A DNA stretch of 64,000 nucleotides from Gorsachius magnificus (taxonomy: Eukaryota; Chordata; Aves; Pelecaniformes; Ardeidae), in assembly GCA_034008185.1 (NCBI GenBank), contig CM067082.1, positions 5,378,984-5,442,983 on the forward strand, in the 5' to 3' direction. The position numbers and the translations under genes were made by a program. The notes beneath the pieces were generated by a model. The model had not been told where the DNA came from, ran no database searches, and saw only the letters and a program-made list of their open reading frames with translations. Positions 1 through 11,125 of this stretch are shown one piece after another. How positions within the stretch are numbered: the first letter of the stretch is position 1; each line of letters opens with the position of its first letter.

Positions 1-3000
1 GGCTGTAGAATGAGGGGTTTTGGTCTTGTTTATTATATCTGGCACAAAATTCCATGGTTTTAATTTACATGTGTTTTCTTTTGAACTTCCTGCCATATAA
101 AGGCAATACTGAATTATAGAAATGAGCAACTGAATATGAACATATACCTTTTGAAATTTATATCTCTGATTAATAATCTTCCACAGAGAGAGAGGTAGGA
201 GGTACAGCATGGCGTTATTTTGGTTACAAATCCATTTGTAGTTCAGCTGTGATAAATGGAGGATATTCAACTCAATCTTCCAAGTATTATCATGCTAACG
301 CTTTTCTAGATTTCCTGATGGAATGACTGACTGTTGACTATTATTCTCTTATGCCCCCTATAGAAGTTGGTGTATTTAAAGAGTAGATTACCATTATTAT
401 TATTATTTTAGATTTCTTATTTCACTAAGTAGCAAACAGTTTTGCTGCATGGTGATTGCCATAGAAGTCCGAATTCTTTAAATGGATAAGTGAAACAAGA
501 TGCAAGTTGAAGTTAATTGTTAGGCCTCTTCATATCCAGTTTCTGGTTTTCAGATTTGGAGTTAGGAACTAAAAAGCCAAATTCTCAGCATGTGTGGTAT
601 AATCTCATTTAAACAGAAGATTTATGTAACTAACTATCTCTTAACACTGTTTCATATTCAAATATTACATTATATTCAGTGGAACGATTCTTTCCTAGTT
701 TAACTTTTTATCATGTGAAGTGTTGTGGATCAGATAAGTAGAAGATATTGAATTTTGCAGACTTCAGCACTCTACTTTGACTTTTATCTCCTCTTCAATT
801 ATTTTAAATAAATAATTAAGTTCTAAATGCAAATTTTTTAATTTAATTGACCTTTTTGAGATTAATGGAAAAATTTATCTTTTGCTCTGCATAGTTCAGA
901 TATTAAAGCAATCCTTTTTCTTTATGAAGTCAGTTTGAGGCCAGAAGGAGAGATCGTTAGTTACACGTCGCTTGAACTACATATTTTACAGTTGTATTTT
1001 ATTGTAGTGAATGAAACATAGATTGCAATTCCAAAGCAGTGAAATAATCAGAAGTAAACACAAGATGTAGGTTAGTTTGGATTATTTTACTTTCTCATTT
1101 TCATCGAGTGATACATACGTATTCATCTCACAAGATATTTGACTCTTGAGGTTCATCTTTGCCTGTAAATTATTTTATACTGGGGTGTCACTACTCTACC
1201 ATTTTTATATCAGTTGCAAAACTTGTATTTAGGATAGAATTATGAGTACCTGAAACATGATGTTATAAAAATGTCATTACTGACATTGCACAGTGGAAGG
1301 TGAAGTTTCTTTTTTTAAAGTAGGCTTATCTTGACGATTTTTTTTTTTCCCTCGTGAAAGCGAAAACAAGAATATAATCCTCAGTTCTAGCTTTTCCTGA
1401 AATTTAAAGTCATTGACAATTGAGGGACTAGTCATATACATAAGCATTTTCCATAAGTAATAGTAATATGGTCTGGCTCTGTGTCCCTGCCGTCTACTTT
1501 ATATCAGAAAGGAAGATGAACAGGAAGCATAATAGTGAATAAAGTCTCCAACTGCCTCCTTTCAGCTTCATTATAGAAACAGCTTGCAAACTCATCTGTG
1601 GATGATAGTATTTAAATAGGTAGTTAGCCATGAGGAAGAGTTTTTGGGTTCCTGTTATATTGTTTCTTCCTAAAGATAATTGAATAAGGACTATCTCTAG
1701 ATTTTATTCTTTCAACCTAAGCAGTATTTTATTTACTTAATGAAAGATGAAATCTAGTTACGTTAACCAGATTGCTGCTTTTTCTTTTAATACCGTGCCT
1801 GCTTTTAACCCTGTTTTATTTGGAAAGTGTGACATATTTAATTTCACTTTATAGACTCCTCCTCTTATAAGAGATGAGGACATCGAAAGAGCTGACCTGC
1901 ATCACCGGGGGGGGTTGGTTTTGCCAGGGACTTGCCCACCCTTCTGCCAGGAACAAGGGCAGGAGCTCATAGCACTACAGGTGATACCCCCTTACTGAAT
2001 TTTTCACCTGTTAACTTTATCTGCTATTTACCACTTCTGTGAAGCTGTTGGTTTTGCTTTTAACTGGCACTGCTTTAGTAAAGAGGGATGTGCAAGGCGC
2101 TGGCTCGGGAGCACTCACGATGCCATTTACAGGAAAGGTTTTTTCTTGATACAAAGTCCCTTCTGTTGTGCATATTGTTGTCAGGACAGAGTTCTATTTG
2201 CAGTCAAGTTGAAGCGCATTTTATGAGAAGTGGTGAAACGAACTCTCTGGTGTCTTTAATAATTCTGTACTGTTACTTTAATAGGACTTTAGATAACTGT
2301 CATTGAAACGTCTGTGGCACCATCAGAAGGTTTGTCATTTTTTTCCCTGTAAGTCATCCTGACAGGTGACGTGAGACGATACCGTGCAGACATACCATCA
2401 GCATTGCCAATGAGCTGACCTTTCCCTCTTCATTCACTTAATTTGTATTTGAATAATTTGCATCCCTGTAACAATGCTTGGTTGTCTGAGTAGCTGTCAC
2501 AACGGCTTGGGCTCGTTTCATGACAAAGCCCAGTAGTTTCAAAACAGGATTGTTTCATTATTCATGAAAACTGTTGTTACTTTATCCCTCCTCCCACACA
2601 AGCAAGGTTAGCCAGCAAGAGAGAAAACCTGTTTTGCATTTGCAGGATGGGCTATTTAATATTTTTACATAATGCAGTGTTTTTATACAAATATCTCATG
2701 ATTTATTGAAAACTCTTCTTGTAGGAAATTTGGATAGCTACCCATGAGGCAAAAAAGGTTAAAATGAAATTCTAGTCCCTTTTCCTGGAGCAAGGAGATG
2801 CTTAAACTTTTGAGTTTTAAGATCTTTTATGTTTTCCCTGATATGTAATTACTGCGAAGGGCAAGGTACTGTGTGTACAGTTACCCTTGCACAACGTGAG
2901 CCATGGTTATCATAGCGGTTTGTAATAAATCAAATGCCTGTTTCAGTCTGAATTGTCTTTTTTTTACTTTTTTCTATATAGATTCTATAGATTTTCTTAA

Positions 3001-6000
3001 ATCGCAAGAAACAAGGACAAATTTGGGGAGAAAAGAAGTGCAGAGAACTCTTGATAAGAAACACAGGTTGCAAAGTAACTGTAGACTGAAGTGGAGAAAG
3101 ACTTTTATGGCTAAAATAAAATTCAGTTTTGTTATTTTGATGCACAGCACAGTGACAAAGTTGGGCGATGTTCAAGATGCTGCCTTTCACTGCCTTCTGC
3201 TTCTTTTAGGATAAAGCCCATCTCTAGAGAACACTTAAAAATTGAAAAATCCTTTTTGTACAATCATTGGGTGATTGTAGCCCAACGTGCAGCTTATCCA
3301 TTTTCTCCTTCAGTCAACTGGCTTTGGGAATTGTTTGTCCATTCGTTAACGCCTCACCGGTGAATGCATCTTTTGAGACAGGAGAAATCATCATATTAAA
3401 ACTGAAGCGAAGAACCTGTGTTTGTGTAGGGGTAAATTTTTAAGGATGAGTGACTGATTTAGGTTATGGTATTTATTTTTTGTTTCGATTTTTTTGTAAA
3501 GCCTTCCAATTTACTACACATTCCATAGGCTGGGGAATAAATACTGAAGCAACATTATTGATAAAAAATGCAGAGACAAAACTTGATACGAATATTTTTA
3601 GCACAAGAGGAAGCAGAGTTCTGATGATAAAAGGCATATATGTTTAAGAAAAAGAGCTAGGATTTAATTTTGTCATGCTTTACTTTGAGTGTAACTATAG
3701 TCTTGAAAAATTTTATTTTATCTCTGTTGCTTTCATATATTCTGTCTACAGCCATAGTCGTATTATTATTTTGTGTGATATTTTTTCTTTGTAGTTCTCT
3801 TTTTACTCAGATGTCTTCACTTTCTAGCTGGCAAGTATGTTGTTGGGGGTGGTTTTGTATCTTCTCAAGAGACATGAGGTGTCACTGTGCTAAATACGGT
3901 ATACACAGTATAAATAAAAACATGGTTAAAAAATTTGAAAAATTAGTATAGGTTCTGAGTACTAGGAGCCCTATTGACTAAAGTTTTCCGTACCTTGGAG
4001 GTTAATAAAAGTTATTTCAAACAGAGATGTGCAATGAGCTGTTGTTAAGAGTAGCTAGACTGTAGTCCTGAAGCTGATGTGGATTTACTGTGGACTATTG
4101 GGGAAAAAAGTGCTTACATGCATATTTCATTTCCAGAAAAAAAATTACCATATTGCTGGTAATGATCCATTAACAGAAGAATGCAATCTGAATGCCCTCA
4201 ATTAAATATTAAATATTGTTAAACAGGAATGTTTTTCCAATGTATCATTCACTTAGAAAAGTGTGGCACAAGAATTAGATGAGGGCTGTTTTCCAGGTCT
4301 GTTGGGAGATGGATTCTAAATATGTTTGTTCGGAACTAAGATAATTTGTTGCTGAAATATGACTGTGGGTAACTAACTATGAGTATTTATGTGAAAATTT
4401 AAGCAGTACTGTGTATATAATAGAAACCAAGCACAGGGTTTGCATCTGCTCATGTACCACAGAGTGATGAAGTAATCTCGGAAACGAAGGCAAAGATGAT
4501 TTCATAATGTTCCAGCTGTGTCTCTGCCTTCCACATGCGTTGCCCATGCAAAATCCAGGAAACTCAACTGACATTTGGAGAATCAAATCATACTTCAATA
4601 CCAGTAAGGACTGATGCTGTTAGTCAGAGTGTCAGGCCTGAGATTTTTTTTTTTTTTTAAATCCACTCTACAGATTGTGTCTAGGTGTTTTTCACTACAT
4701 TCTGTTTTTCTGGCTCATTTCTGGGGGTTACTGTGGTACGCTTTTGTAGCTCATGTTAGCTTTTTTATGTGCCCAGCACTTGATGGTCTTTGCATGCAAA
4801 TTAAGAACTCTTAATGATCTCTTGCTGTAGAAAAAAATACTCAAAATAAAAGCAATCCTTAGAGAGGAATAGATTAATTCCTCTGGTTTTTTTTTCATTT
4901 TTAAATGTGAAGATCAGCAAAGATGGGGTCTGCAGAAGAGGTGGCTTATAGAAACAGTAATTGTGCCACCTTTGTCTCAGTGCTGTATTTGTACTTTTTA
5001 ATGATGAAGGTAGTTTTGGAACATTAACAGCTTCTCCTGCGATGTCAGTTTTTGCTCAGGGTAAAGCATGATGACCCTATTTGAATTCATCTTTCCACAG
5101 TAAACTTCATAGGCTCTAGATTATTCCATGTTCTTGTAATTGCCGTGTATTTTCACCCAGTTTCTTTTAGGGTCAAGATTCTCTCAAATTAATGCTAATT
5201 ATAGAAAATCTCTTCTGGTCTAGGGGGATTTCAAAGCCCTTTCTTGTTGATTTTTGTTACTAGTGTTTTCCTTTTGGCAACATTTATAGAATGTATTTCC
5301 CTCTTTATATGTAGAAATAGATAAAGGAATAATGGTATTCCTATGTTTTTGTGAAATGCCCTTCCCATACCCCTTCTTAGATTGTAGTTGCATTTCATCT
5401 TGAATGGTTTTCAAAGCTGTTGCTTAGTCTTCTGTTTTCCTTAAGTGCAAAGTCATCTCAAGAGCAATATATTTTAATTCTTCCCTAATTATTTTTCTAT
5501 TTCGGACGATTCAGGAAATTAAAGCTGTTTTGGCAGCACACTATATTAGATCTGCTATAACCACATTTCATGTGATGTGAGCTGGTCTAAATTCCCCTTT
5601 TTATTAGATTAGTGGTTCTAGTTTAACATATAAGTATTTAGTATGCATTATAGTGTAATATATTTAATTTAATTTGTTTTTATGCCTTACTGTACATTTA
5701 ATAAAGCCATTATTTAACCATTTACTACGAATGAATTATACTATCATATTGAAATTAATTTTCCTGTAATTCATGAAGATACATTAGGCAAAATGGAAGT
5801 ATCTTCTTAAAGAAAAAGACAAGGCCCATATTTAGTTTTAAGGAAATTTTTAAAGGCAAATTTAGGAAGTTGGCTTGTAAAAACAACGAAGTGCACATGG
5901 CTTTCTAAGTGTGTTACTGTTCACTTCAGGAGACACTTTAATAGTTTGCTTCACTTGTGGATCGGTTGGGATTAATGAACTACTTTAAATAGTGTGTTCA

Positions 6001-6084
6001 TCAGCATTTGGTCAGTCTTGTTGCTTTTTTTCAGCAAATATTAAGCACACCAGGAGCTTTTACATACCAAGAGTGAAGGCAAAT
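1..6084. other. A+T-rich non-coding block, no recognised repeat
   Basis: Intron-like or intergenic sequence with poly-T runs and a small (ATT)n tract at 393-408. No long open frame has clear coding character. The only parts that stand out are the exon-like block at 1855-1980 and a weaker open stretch starting near 2991 after a T-rich tract ending in TATAG. I see no retroelement ends here. Confidence 0.6.
1855..1980 (+). other. Candidate internal exon, 42 codons, unrecognised
   Basis: A pyrimidine-containing tract ending in TTTATAG is followed by exactly 126 nt that stay open in one frame. The block ends in CTACAG directly before GTGATA, a reasonable splice donor. The translation starts TPPLIRDEDIERADLHH and is rich in acidic residues, then glycine, proline and cysteine. 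Length divisible by three, phase 0 at both ends and two acceptable splice sites are what an internal exon would show. Against it, a run of eight G lies inside the block, and I do not recognise the peptide. A 42-codon open stretch is not rare by chance. It could be a real exon of a gene whose other exons lie outside the window, a decayed exon, or coincidence. Confidence 0.25.
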
Positions 6085-6795
6085 GAATCACAGAATCACA
6101 GAGTGGCAAGGATTGGAAAGGACCTCTGGAGATCATGCAGTCCAACCTCCCTGCTAAAGCAGGTTCACCCAGAGCAGGTTGCACAGGGCATCGTCCAGGC
6201 GGGGTTTGAATATCTCCAGAAAAGGAGACTCCACAACCCCCCTGGGCAGCCTGTTCCAGTGCTCTGTCACCCTCAAAGTAAAGAAGTTTTTCCTCATATT
6301 CAACTAAAACCTCTTAGGTTTCAGTTTGTGCCCATTGCCCCTTGTCCTGTCGCTGGGCACCACTGAGAAGAGTCTGGTTCTGTCCTCGTGACATCCACCC
6401 TTAAGATATTTGTGCGTATTTATGAGGTCCCCTCTCAGTTTTCTCTTCTTCAGGCTAAGCAAGCCCAGCTCCCTCAGCCTTTCCTTGTAGGAGAGATGCT
6501 CCAGTCCCCTCATTGTCTTTGTTGCTCTCCTCTGGAGTCTTTCTAGGAGTTCCTCATCTTTCTTGAACCAGGGAGCCGAGACCTGGACACAGTACTCCAG
6601 GTGGGGTCTCACCAGGGCAGAGTAGAGGGGGAGGATAACCTCCCTCGCCCTGCTGGCCACACTCCTCTTAATGCACTCCAGGATGCCATTGGCCTTCTTG
6701 GCAACAAGGGCACACTGCTGGCTCATGGTCTGCTTGTCATCCAGTGTCGTACAAATGAACCTCTGCAGAACCACAGTAAGGTCAACTTGTTGCAA
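6085..6795 (-). mobile_element. CR1 LINE fragment, 3' end at left, 5'-truncated
   Basis: The left edge carries the reverse complement of the CR1 3' tail (AATCACAGAATCACAG) and of the conserved AGGTCC...CCAACC block. Moving right come the reverse complements of the 3' UTR and the C-terminal part of ORF2. Homology fades between about 6745 and 6795, which is the usual 5' truncation of a LINE copied by target-primed reverse transcription. Its diagnostic stretch, GAGTCTCCTTTTCTGGAGAT on the coding strand, is shared with the copies at 28138 and 60219, so these three belong to one CR1 lineage. Confidence 0.95.
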
Positions 6796-6801
6796 CTGCA
6801 A
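6304..6801 (-). pseudogene. CR1 ORF2 C-terminal remnant
   Basis: A 165-codon open frame on the minus strand matches the end of the CR1 ORF2 protein, downstream of the reverse-transcriptase catalytic core. Recognisable pieces are the [15 protein letters not shown] region, the [20 protein letters not shown] block, ERLQRRATK and [18 protein letters not shown]. The first 15 or so residues look like flanking DNA rather than CR1. The frame ends at a TAG (6301-6303) after KPKRF. The related copy at 28 kb reads a glutamine codon there and continues to the normal C terminus, so this copy has a nonsense change. It lacks the endonuclease and catalytic RT motifs and cannot be active. Confidence 0.85.
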
Positions 6802-9800
6802 AACATGTCTTGTGTACCACTCACAAAGGCATTAAGATGTTGATTGATGATTTGTAAAAAATTGTACTGTCTTCAATAAGCTTCGACTTCTATTTTCAGT
6901 AGCATAAGTCATATGGCTTATATATCATGAGTATACAGACTAGATGCCACTGAGACAAATACACTGATATTGTAGTGCTTGGTTTCACAGTGGTCTGCAT
7001 TTTCTGCAGAAGCAATACCTGTAAAAGTGTTATAGTAAAAAATCTGGATTTATAAAACTGTTATAATAAAAATCCTGGATTTTTTTCTTTTTCTTTTCAT
7101 TTTGCTACAGTATGGCTATCCAAGTTGACAAGTTCAATTTTGAGAGCTTCCCAGAATCCCCTACTGATGGGACACAGTTTGCGAATGCAAAGCAGCTGGA
7201 AGAAGAAAGGCAACAAGCAAAAGGTCTGGAGATTAACAGCAAGCTGGATATTTGCTGGAAAATTATATCCTTTCATAAATACTTGCTTTAAAAATATATA
7301 AATAGATGCCCTATGACACATTTTATTTTATAATTTGACTCACTTTATAGCAGCGTTACTGAAAGGAAAATTAATTAGAACTATGAAGCTTATCATAATT
7401 ATAGACTGTTTAAGGTTAATTGTGCTGTATATTATTTAGACGATGCTTGGGTCTTACTAAAATGGCTTTTTCTGAGTCATTGAGCCTGCCACAAACCCTG
7501 TGTGTTTTTCTCCCAACTTTTAGGGAACTGAAGAAGTAGAGTTAGGATTGATGAGTAGTAGTTTTATAGGGTCAAATTTTTCTGTTCTCCCCCCCACTGA
7601 GTAACTGAATCCTGAAGAAATACATGAAGCTGGATTTAGAGAGTTTTCATATAGTTAATTAAATTTGAGCAAATCAGAACATATTAGAATAATTTATTTC
7701 CAAGTCCTCTTTACAGATTTAGTGATATATCTAATCTTGGGTAGCCTTTTTACGGCTTAGAAAGGACTTGCGTGATGACTTATTCTAAACATAAAATACC
7801 CATAATCATTCTAAATGCAGTAAAATATTGCCTTATGATTATTAATAAGGAATTACATTCAGTTTAGAGTTGAAATAAACCAATGGTGTTGCTGTAAATT
7901 TAATGATTTCCATAAAATCTTGTGCTTGGCTTGTAAAAAAAAATACACTTTTTCATGATTTTCATCAGGGAAATGTTTTGTGCAGCCAGCAGCCCCCCCA
8001 AGCCATGTGTTGATACTCAGTATCTTCCAGGAGATTTATATTTCTCACTCAAATCATCCTCAAATTCGCGTGAATAGTGGGTGGCAGGAAATGAGAGAAG
8101 AGTGGCAATCAAATTGTGGCTTATCTTTTAATTGTACTTTTATCTAGCTATCTGAAAGGTTTTTGCATTACTAATTACTGAATTATCTGCACAGGATTTG
8201 TCGAAGGCCAGACTTGAGACATAAATGAGATTCCTAGTGCCTGGTTCATCCAGGCTCCCTAAGCAACATTTCAGAAAGAGTTCTGTTCATGCAAAAAATG
8301 TCAATATTTAACCAGAACTGACTTAGAAAATTTCTGTGTTATGGAAAGATAGAAATATTCTTTGATAGCACAGTTAAAGTCTTACACTGGAATTGAATGT
8401 ATAGTTGTAATAATTTTTTCAGGGTGTAAAAATACATCCTCATTCATTTCTGTTGCTGAGCAATACTGTTTACATTCATTCTGTGTTCTGTATTTTACCC
8501 CAATTTTGCTATCAAAGTTACTAAGCTACCAGTACCTTAGAAAACTAATGTGTGAATTCTGTGTGTTAAATTCAGTGCAAACATTAATTTCTGTGTTTTT
8601 AAGGCTTGTTATGAATGTTCTCTCTATTCCTAGAGCTAAAACTATTCTAATGAAAGGCAAGAAATTGCACGTGTGCTTAAAAATTCTTGAAGAAATGCGT
8701 ACGTTGTTTTCCAGACTTCATGTCCCGCCTAGAGTCAGTCTTCCTCATCCTTTTATTTCTTACAGCAACATTTAGATGTGGAGCAGTAAGAAACAAATTT
8801 GCCTCTCACTTCTGCTAAGTTGGAGAGACTTTGTTTCTGAGATACCCGTCCTCGTAGCAGAGGACATTTGACACTGGCCAGCAGAGTTTATTTCAGACAT
8901 ACGGATGGACAGACACACACAGAAATGGATGCGTAGCTTAACTGCATAAGCCTTGTTTTCTTTCAGAAGCCAGCCTAAATGCAGCCAAGAGATAAAAAGT
9001 ATTTTGCAAAAATACAAAATGAAATAGTTGCTTGTACTTCTAACTAGAGAAAGCGGTTTTGCTTAAGTCTTGAGTGGTAAGACCAAGTGATCTCTTCGGT
9101 GTCTGCCATCTTCGAAGTACTTTGAGCTACCATTTCTCTGCTAAGTATATGCATGAGAAGAGGAATGTATATTTTACAGAATATAGTTCAGCCAATTTTA
9201 TAAGTAATCTTATTGTTTACAGGGAAAGTGCTGTATTATTTAGCTTGAATTCCTTAAGTCTTTTCTGTATTGGTTGATACCGTAGGAAACCATCATGGTA
9301 AAGAAAGGCTTCAAGTTTTAAGTGTGTGGATTACATTGCCTGCAGTGAAAAGTTATATGAAAATCCTGCGAGGGCCAAAAATAGTTTAAAAAGGATGAGG
9401 ATTTCAGGTTGTATCTGTGTGTCTTGAGGAGGACTATAAGTATTTTCCAGTATGGAAAGTCCATTTTCCATGGCTTTATCCACTGAAATATTCACCGTTT
9501 CAGGTGATGAGATTTTTAGTGCTTCATTTGTGAAAGTATTGTAAAATTTGATAGGTTTTCATATACTTTTAGAGGGCTGAAGGCAGGAGGTAAAAACAGG
9601 ACAGCATAGTATTCAATTCTGCCTTTGTACATTTTTGATAAAATGAAAATTATTAGAAAAATAGACCTTCTTATGAGAAGACTTACTGCCATGCTATTTC
9701 AATTAAGAAAAATTCTGCAGTAATGTAATGTAGTGTATCTTTGAGATTATAGGTGTATTGCGATAATTTAAATTAGGAACATGCTGTGTTGTTTTTTAGC

Positions 9801-10439
9801 ATCTGTTAGATGGCATCTGGTATCAACTTAACAACTGGGGTTTGTTTTAACACAGGATTTGAACAGATGGAGGACATGTAGTGTTAAGGTGACTAATATT
9901 TTCCAATTAAGTTTCTCTTCCTATTTTCTAAATATTTTTAAATAAAATTTAAATTTTCTTCAGGGACTTTCTATGCATTCTGACTTGTGGATCAAGGCAT
10001 CTGTACTAACTGTCCTTTGAAGTTTCTAGAGTGCTGCATCTGAGTGCTCTAAGATTTTTATCTTTTTACTGATAGTTTGTACCTGACTTCTCCAAAATCT
10101 ACCTACCCTGAAGTTTGATCAAGATCCCATGTCAGATGCTTACACCTGAACTTGCAAAAGCATGTGGAGGAGGAATTAGAGGTCAGTTGGCAGCTGCAGA
10201 GCTTTGATGTCATCAGGATTTTAGAGACATAGTTGGTTTGCATGAGGAAGGCGCACTGACAGGTGGGTATGGGTTATTTTGGAAGGTTGGGCAGAGATGA
10301 TGAAGTGCACAGGGAATTGTTAGGAAATGAGCAATGGGCCAGTTGAAAGCTTTTGGATCAAGAACAGAGGAGTCCAACAGGGTGATGCAGTGTGCTTTGA
10401 TACAGACCACCCAATCATGAAGTGAAGCTGGGTGGATTT
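6796..10439. other. A+T-rich non-coding block
   Basis: No dispersed repeat is recognised. The notable element is a 59-codon open frame at 7112-7291 just after a strong pyrimidine tract. A weaker exon-like stretch begins near 8634 after TCTCTCTATTCCTAG but lacks a good donor. The rest is intron-like. Confidence 0.55.
7112..7291 (+). CDS. Candidate small ORF or first/terminal exon, 59 codons, unrecognised
   Basis: A long pyrimidine tract (about 7080-7107) ends in CTACAG, a textbook acceptor. One base later an ATG with A at -3 and G at +4 opens a 59-codon frame closed by TAA. The peptide begins [17 protein letters not shown] and contains a charged, helix-prone stretch [11 protein letters not shown], followed by a more hydrophobic end. 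The mixed composition looks more protein-like than the usual A+T-rich random frames here. No strong splice donor follows; the only GT in the open part is the weak GTCTGG after CAAAAG at about 7221. It could be a terminal exon, an exon with a poor donor, or chance. I recognise no domain and do not propose a function. No poly(A) signal close downstream is evident. Confidence 0.3.
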   Translation: MAIQVDKFNFESFPESPTDGTQFANAKQLEEERQQAKGLEINSKLDICWKIISFHKYLL

Positions 10440-11125
10440 ATTAACTGAAGAAGTCTTCCAGTTGTGGGTTAGGAGATTTCTGGAGTACTTTAAGGACACT
10501 GTTTGTGTACAGGTGCTGGATGGCTTGATTTGGCATGTGCTGTGTGGGATCTGCTACTTGAAAATAGTGAAGATCCTGTTAGAGGAGTGAAGTTTCATGG
10601 CATCTTTGACTACAGTCACCCTGAGATTGTGGAGTTTAATATTCTGAGGAAAGTGAGAAAGGCGAGTAGCAGGATAATGACTCTGGACTTTAGGAGAGGA
10701 GTCTTTGGGGAACTGTTAGGCAGGATTGCACAGGAGGCTGCCCTCAGGAGCACAGGGGTCCAGGAGAGCTGATGGGCCTCCAAAGGCAATCTTCTCAAAG
10801 CCCAAGAGTTGCAGCAGTGGATAAGGTACATCTGACTCTTGAAGCAAGGCATATCACAAGTTGACAGTAGCAGGTTGCAGCCAGGTAAATTCTGGTTAGG
10901 TACTAGGAAAAACCCTTTTCACAATGAGGGTGCTCAAATAGTGGAAAAGGTTCTTCAAAAGTGCTGTAAAATTGATGTCTTTGAAGATGCTGAAAAATTC
11001 TGGTCAAGGCCTTGAACATCCTGATGCAGTGTCAATATCTTCCGTGCTTTGAGCACAGGGTTGGACAGTGACTCCAGAGTTGCCTTCCAGTATAAATTAT
11101 TCTGTGATTTGTGCAGCCACACAGT
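10440..11125 (+). mobile_element. Old CR1 copy with internal deletion
   Basis: About 10470-10810 matches the CR1 ORF2 linker between the endonuclease and the reverse transcriptase. Landmarks are a GGAGATTTCTGGAG stretch, then a hydrophobic run, then HPEIVEFNILRKVRKASSRI and LDFRRGVFGELLG. About 10866-11125 is CR1 3' region, with TTAGGTACTAGGAAAAACCC, the GGTTGGACAGTGACTCCAGAG block and an ATTATTCTGTGATT tail. The reverse-transcriptase domain that should lie between them (roughly 2 kb) is absent. Divergence is high, so the copy is old. The left limit is uncertain; similarity may begin as early as about 10200. Confidence 0.75.
10503..10772 (+). pseudogene. CR1 ORF2 linker fragment (between endonuclease and RT)
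   Basis: An 89-codon open frame whose C-terminal two thirds read like the CR1 ORF2 stretch just after the endonuclease domain, including EIVEFNILRKVRK followed by SRIMTLDFRR. In intact CR1 this region leads into the reverse-transcriptase fingers. Here the frame stops at TGA after GVQES, and related sequence continues in a broken form to about 10810. It has no promoter or start of its own and is a relic. The first 20-30 residues are too diverged to place with confidence. Confidence 0.7.

Noticed and set aside
2991..3150. Exon-like stretch after TTTTTTACTTTTTTCTATATAG
   Set aside because: The acceptor is fair, but the only donors (such as AAAGTAACT) are weak, the frame choice is arbitrary and the peptide is lysine-rich low complexity.
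5992..6366. 124-codon plus-strand frame
   Set aside because: Mostly antisense CR1 sequence; the real CR1 frame is on the minus strand.
8634..8698. Possible exon after TCTCTCTATTCCTAG
   Set aside because: Good acceptor, but the following GTACGT is a poor donor and the 21-residue peptide carries no information.
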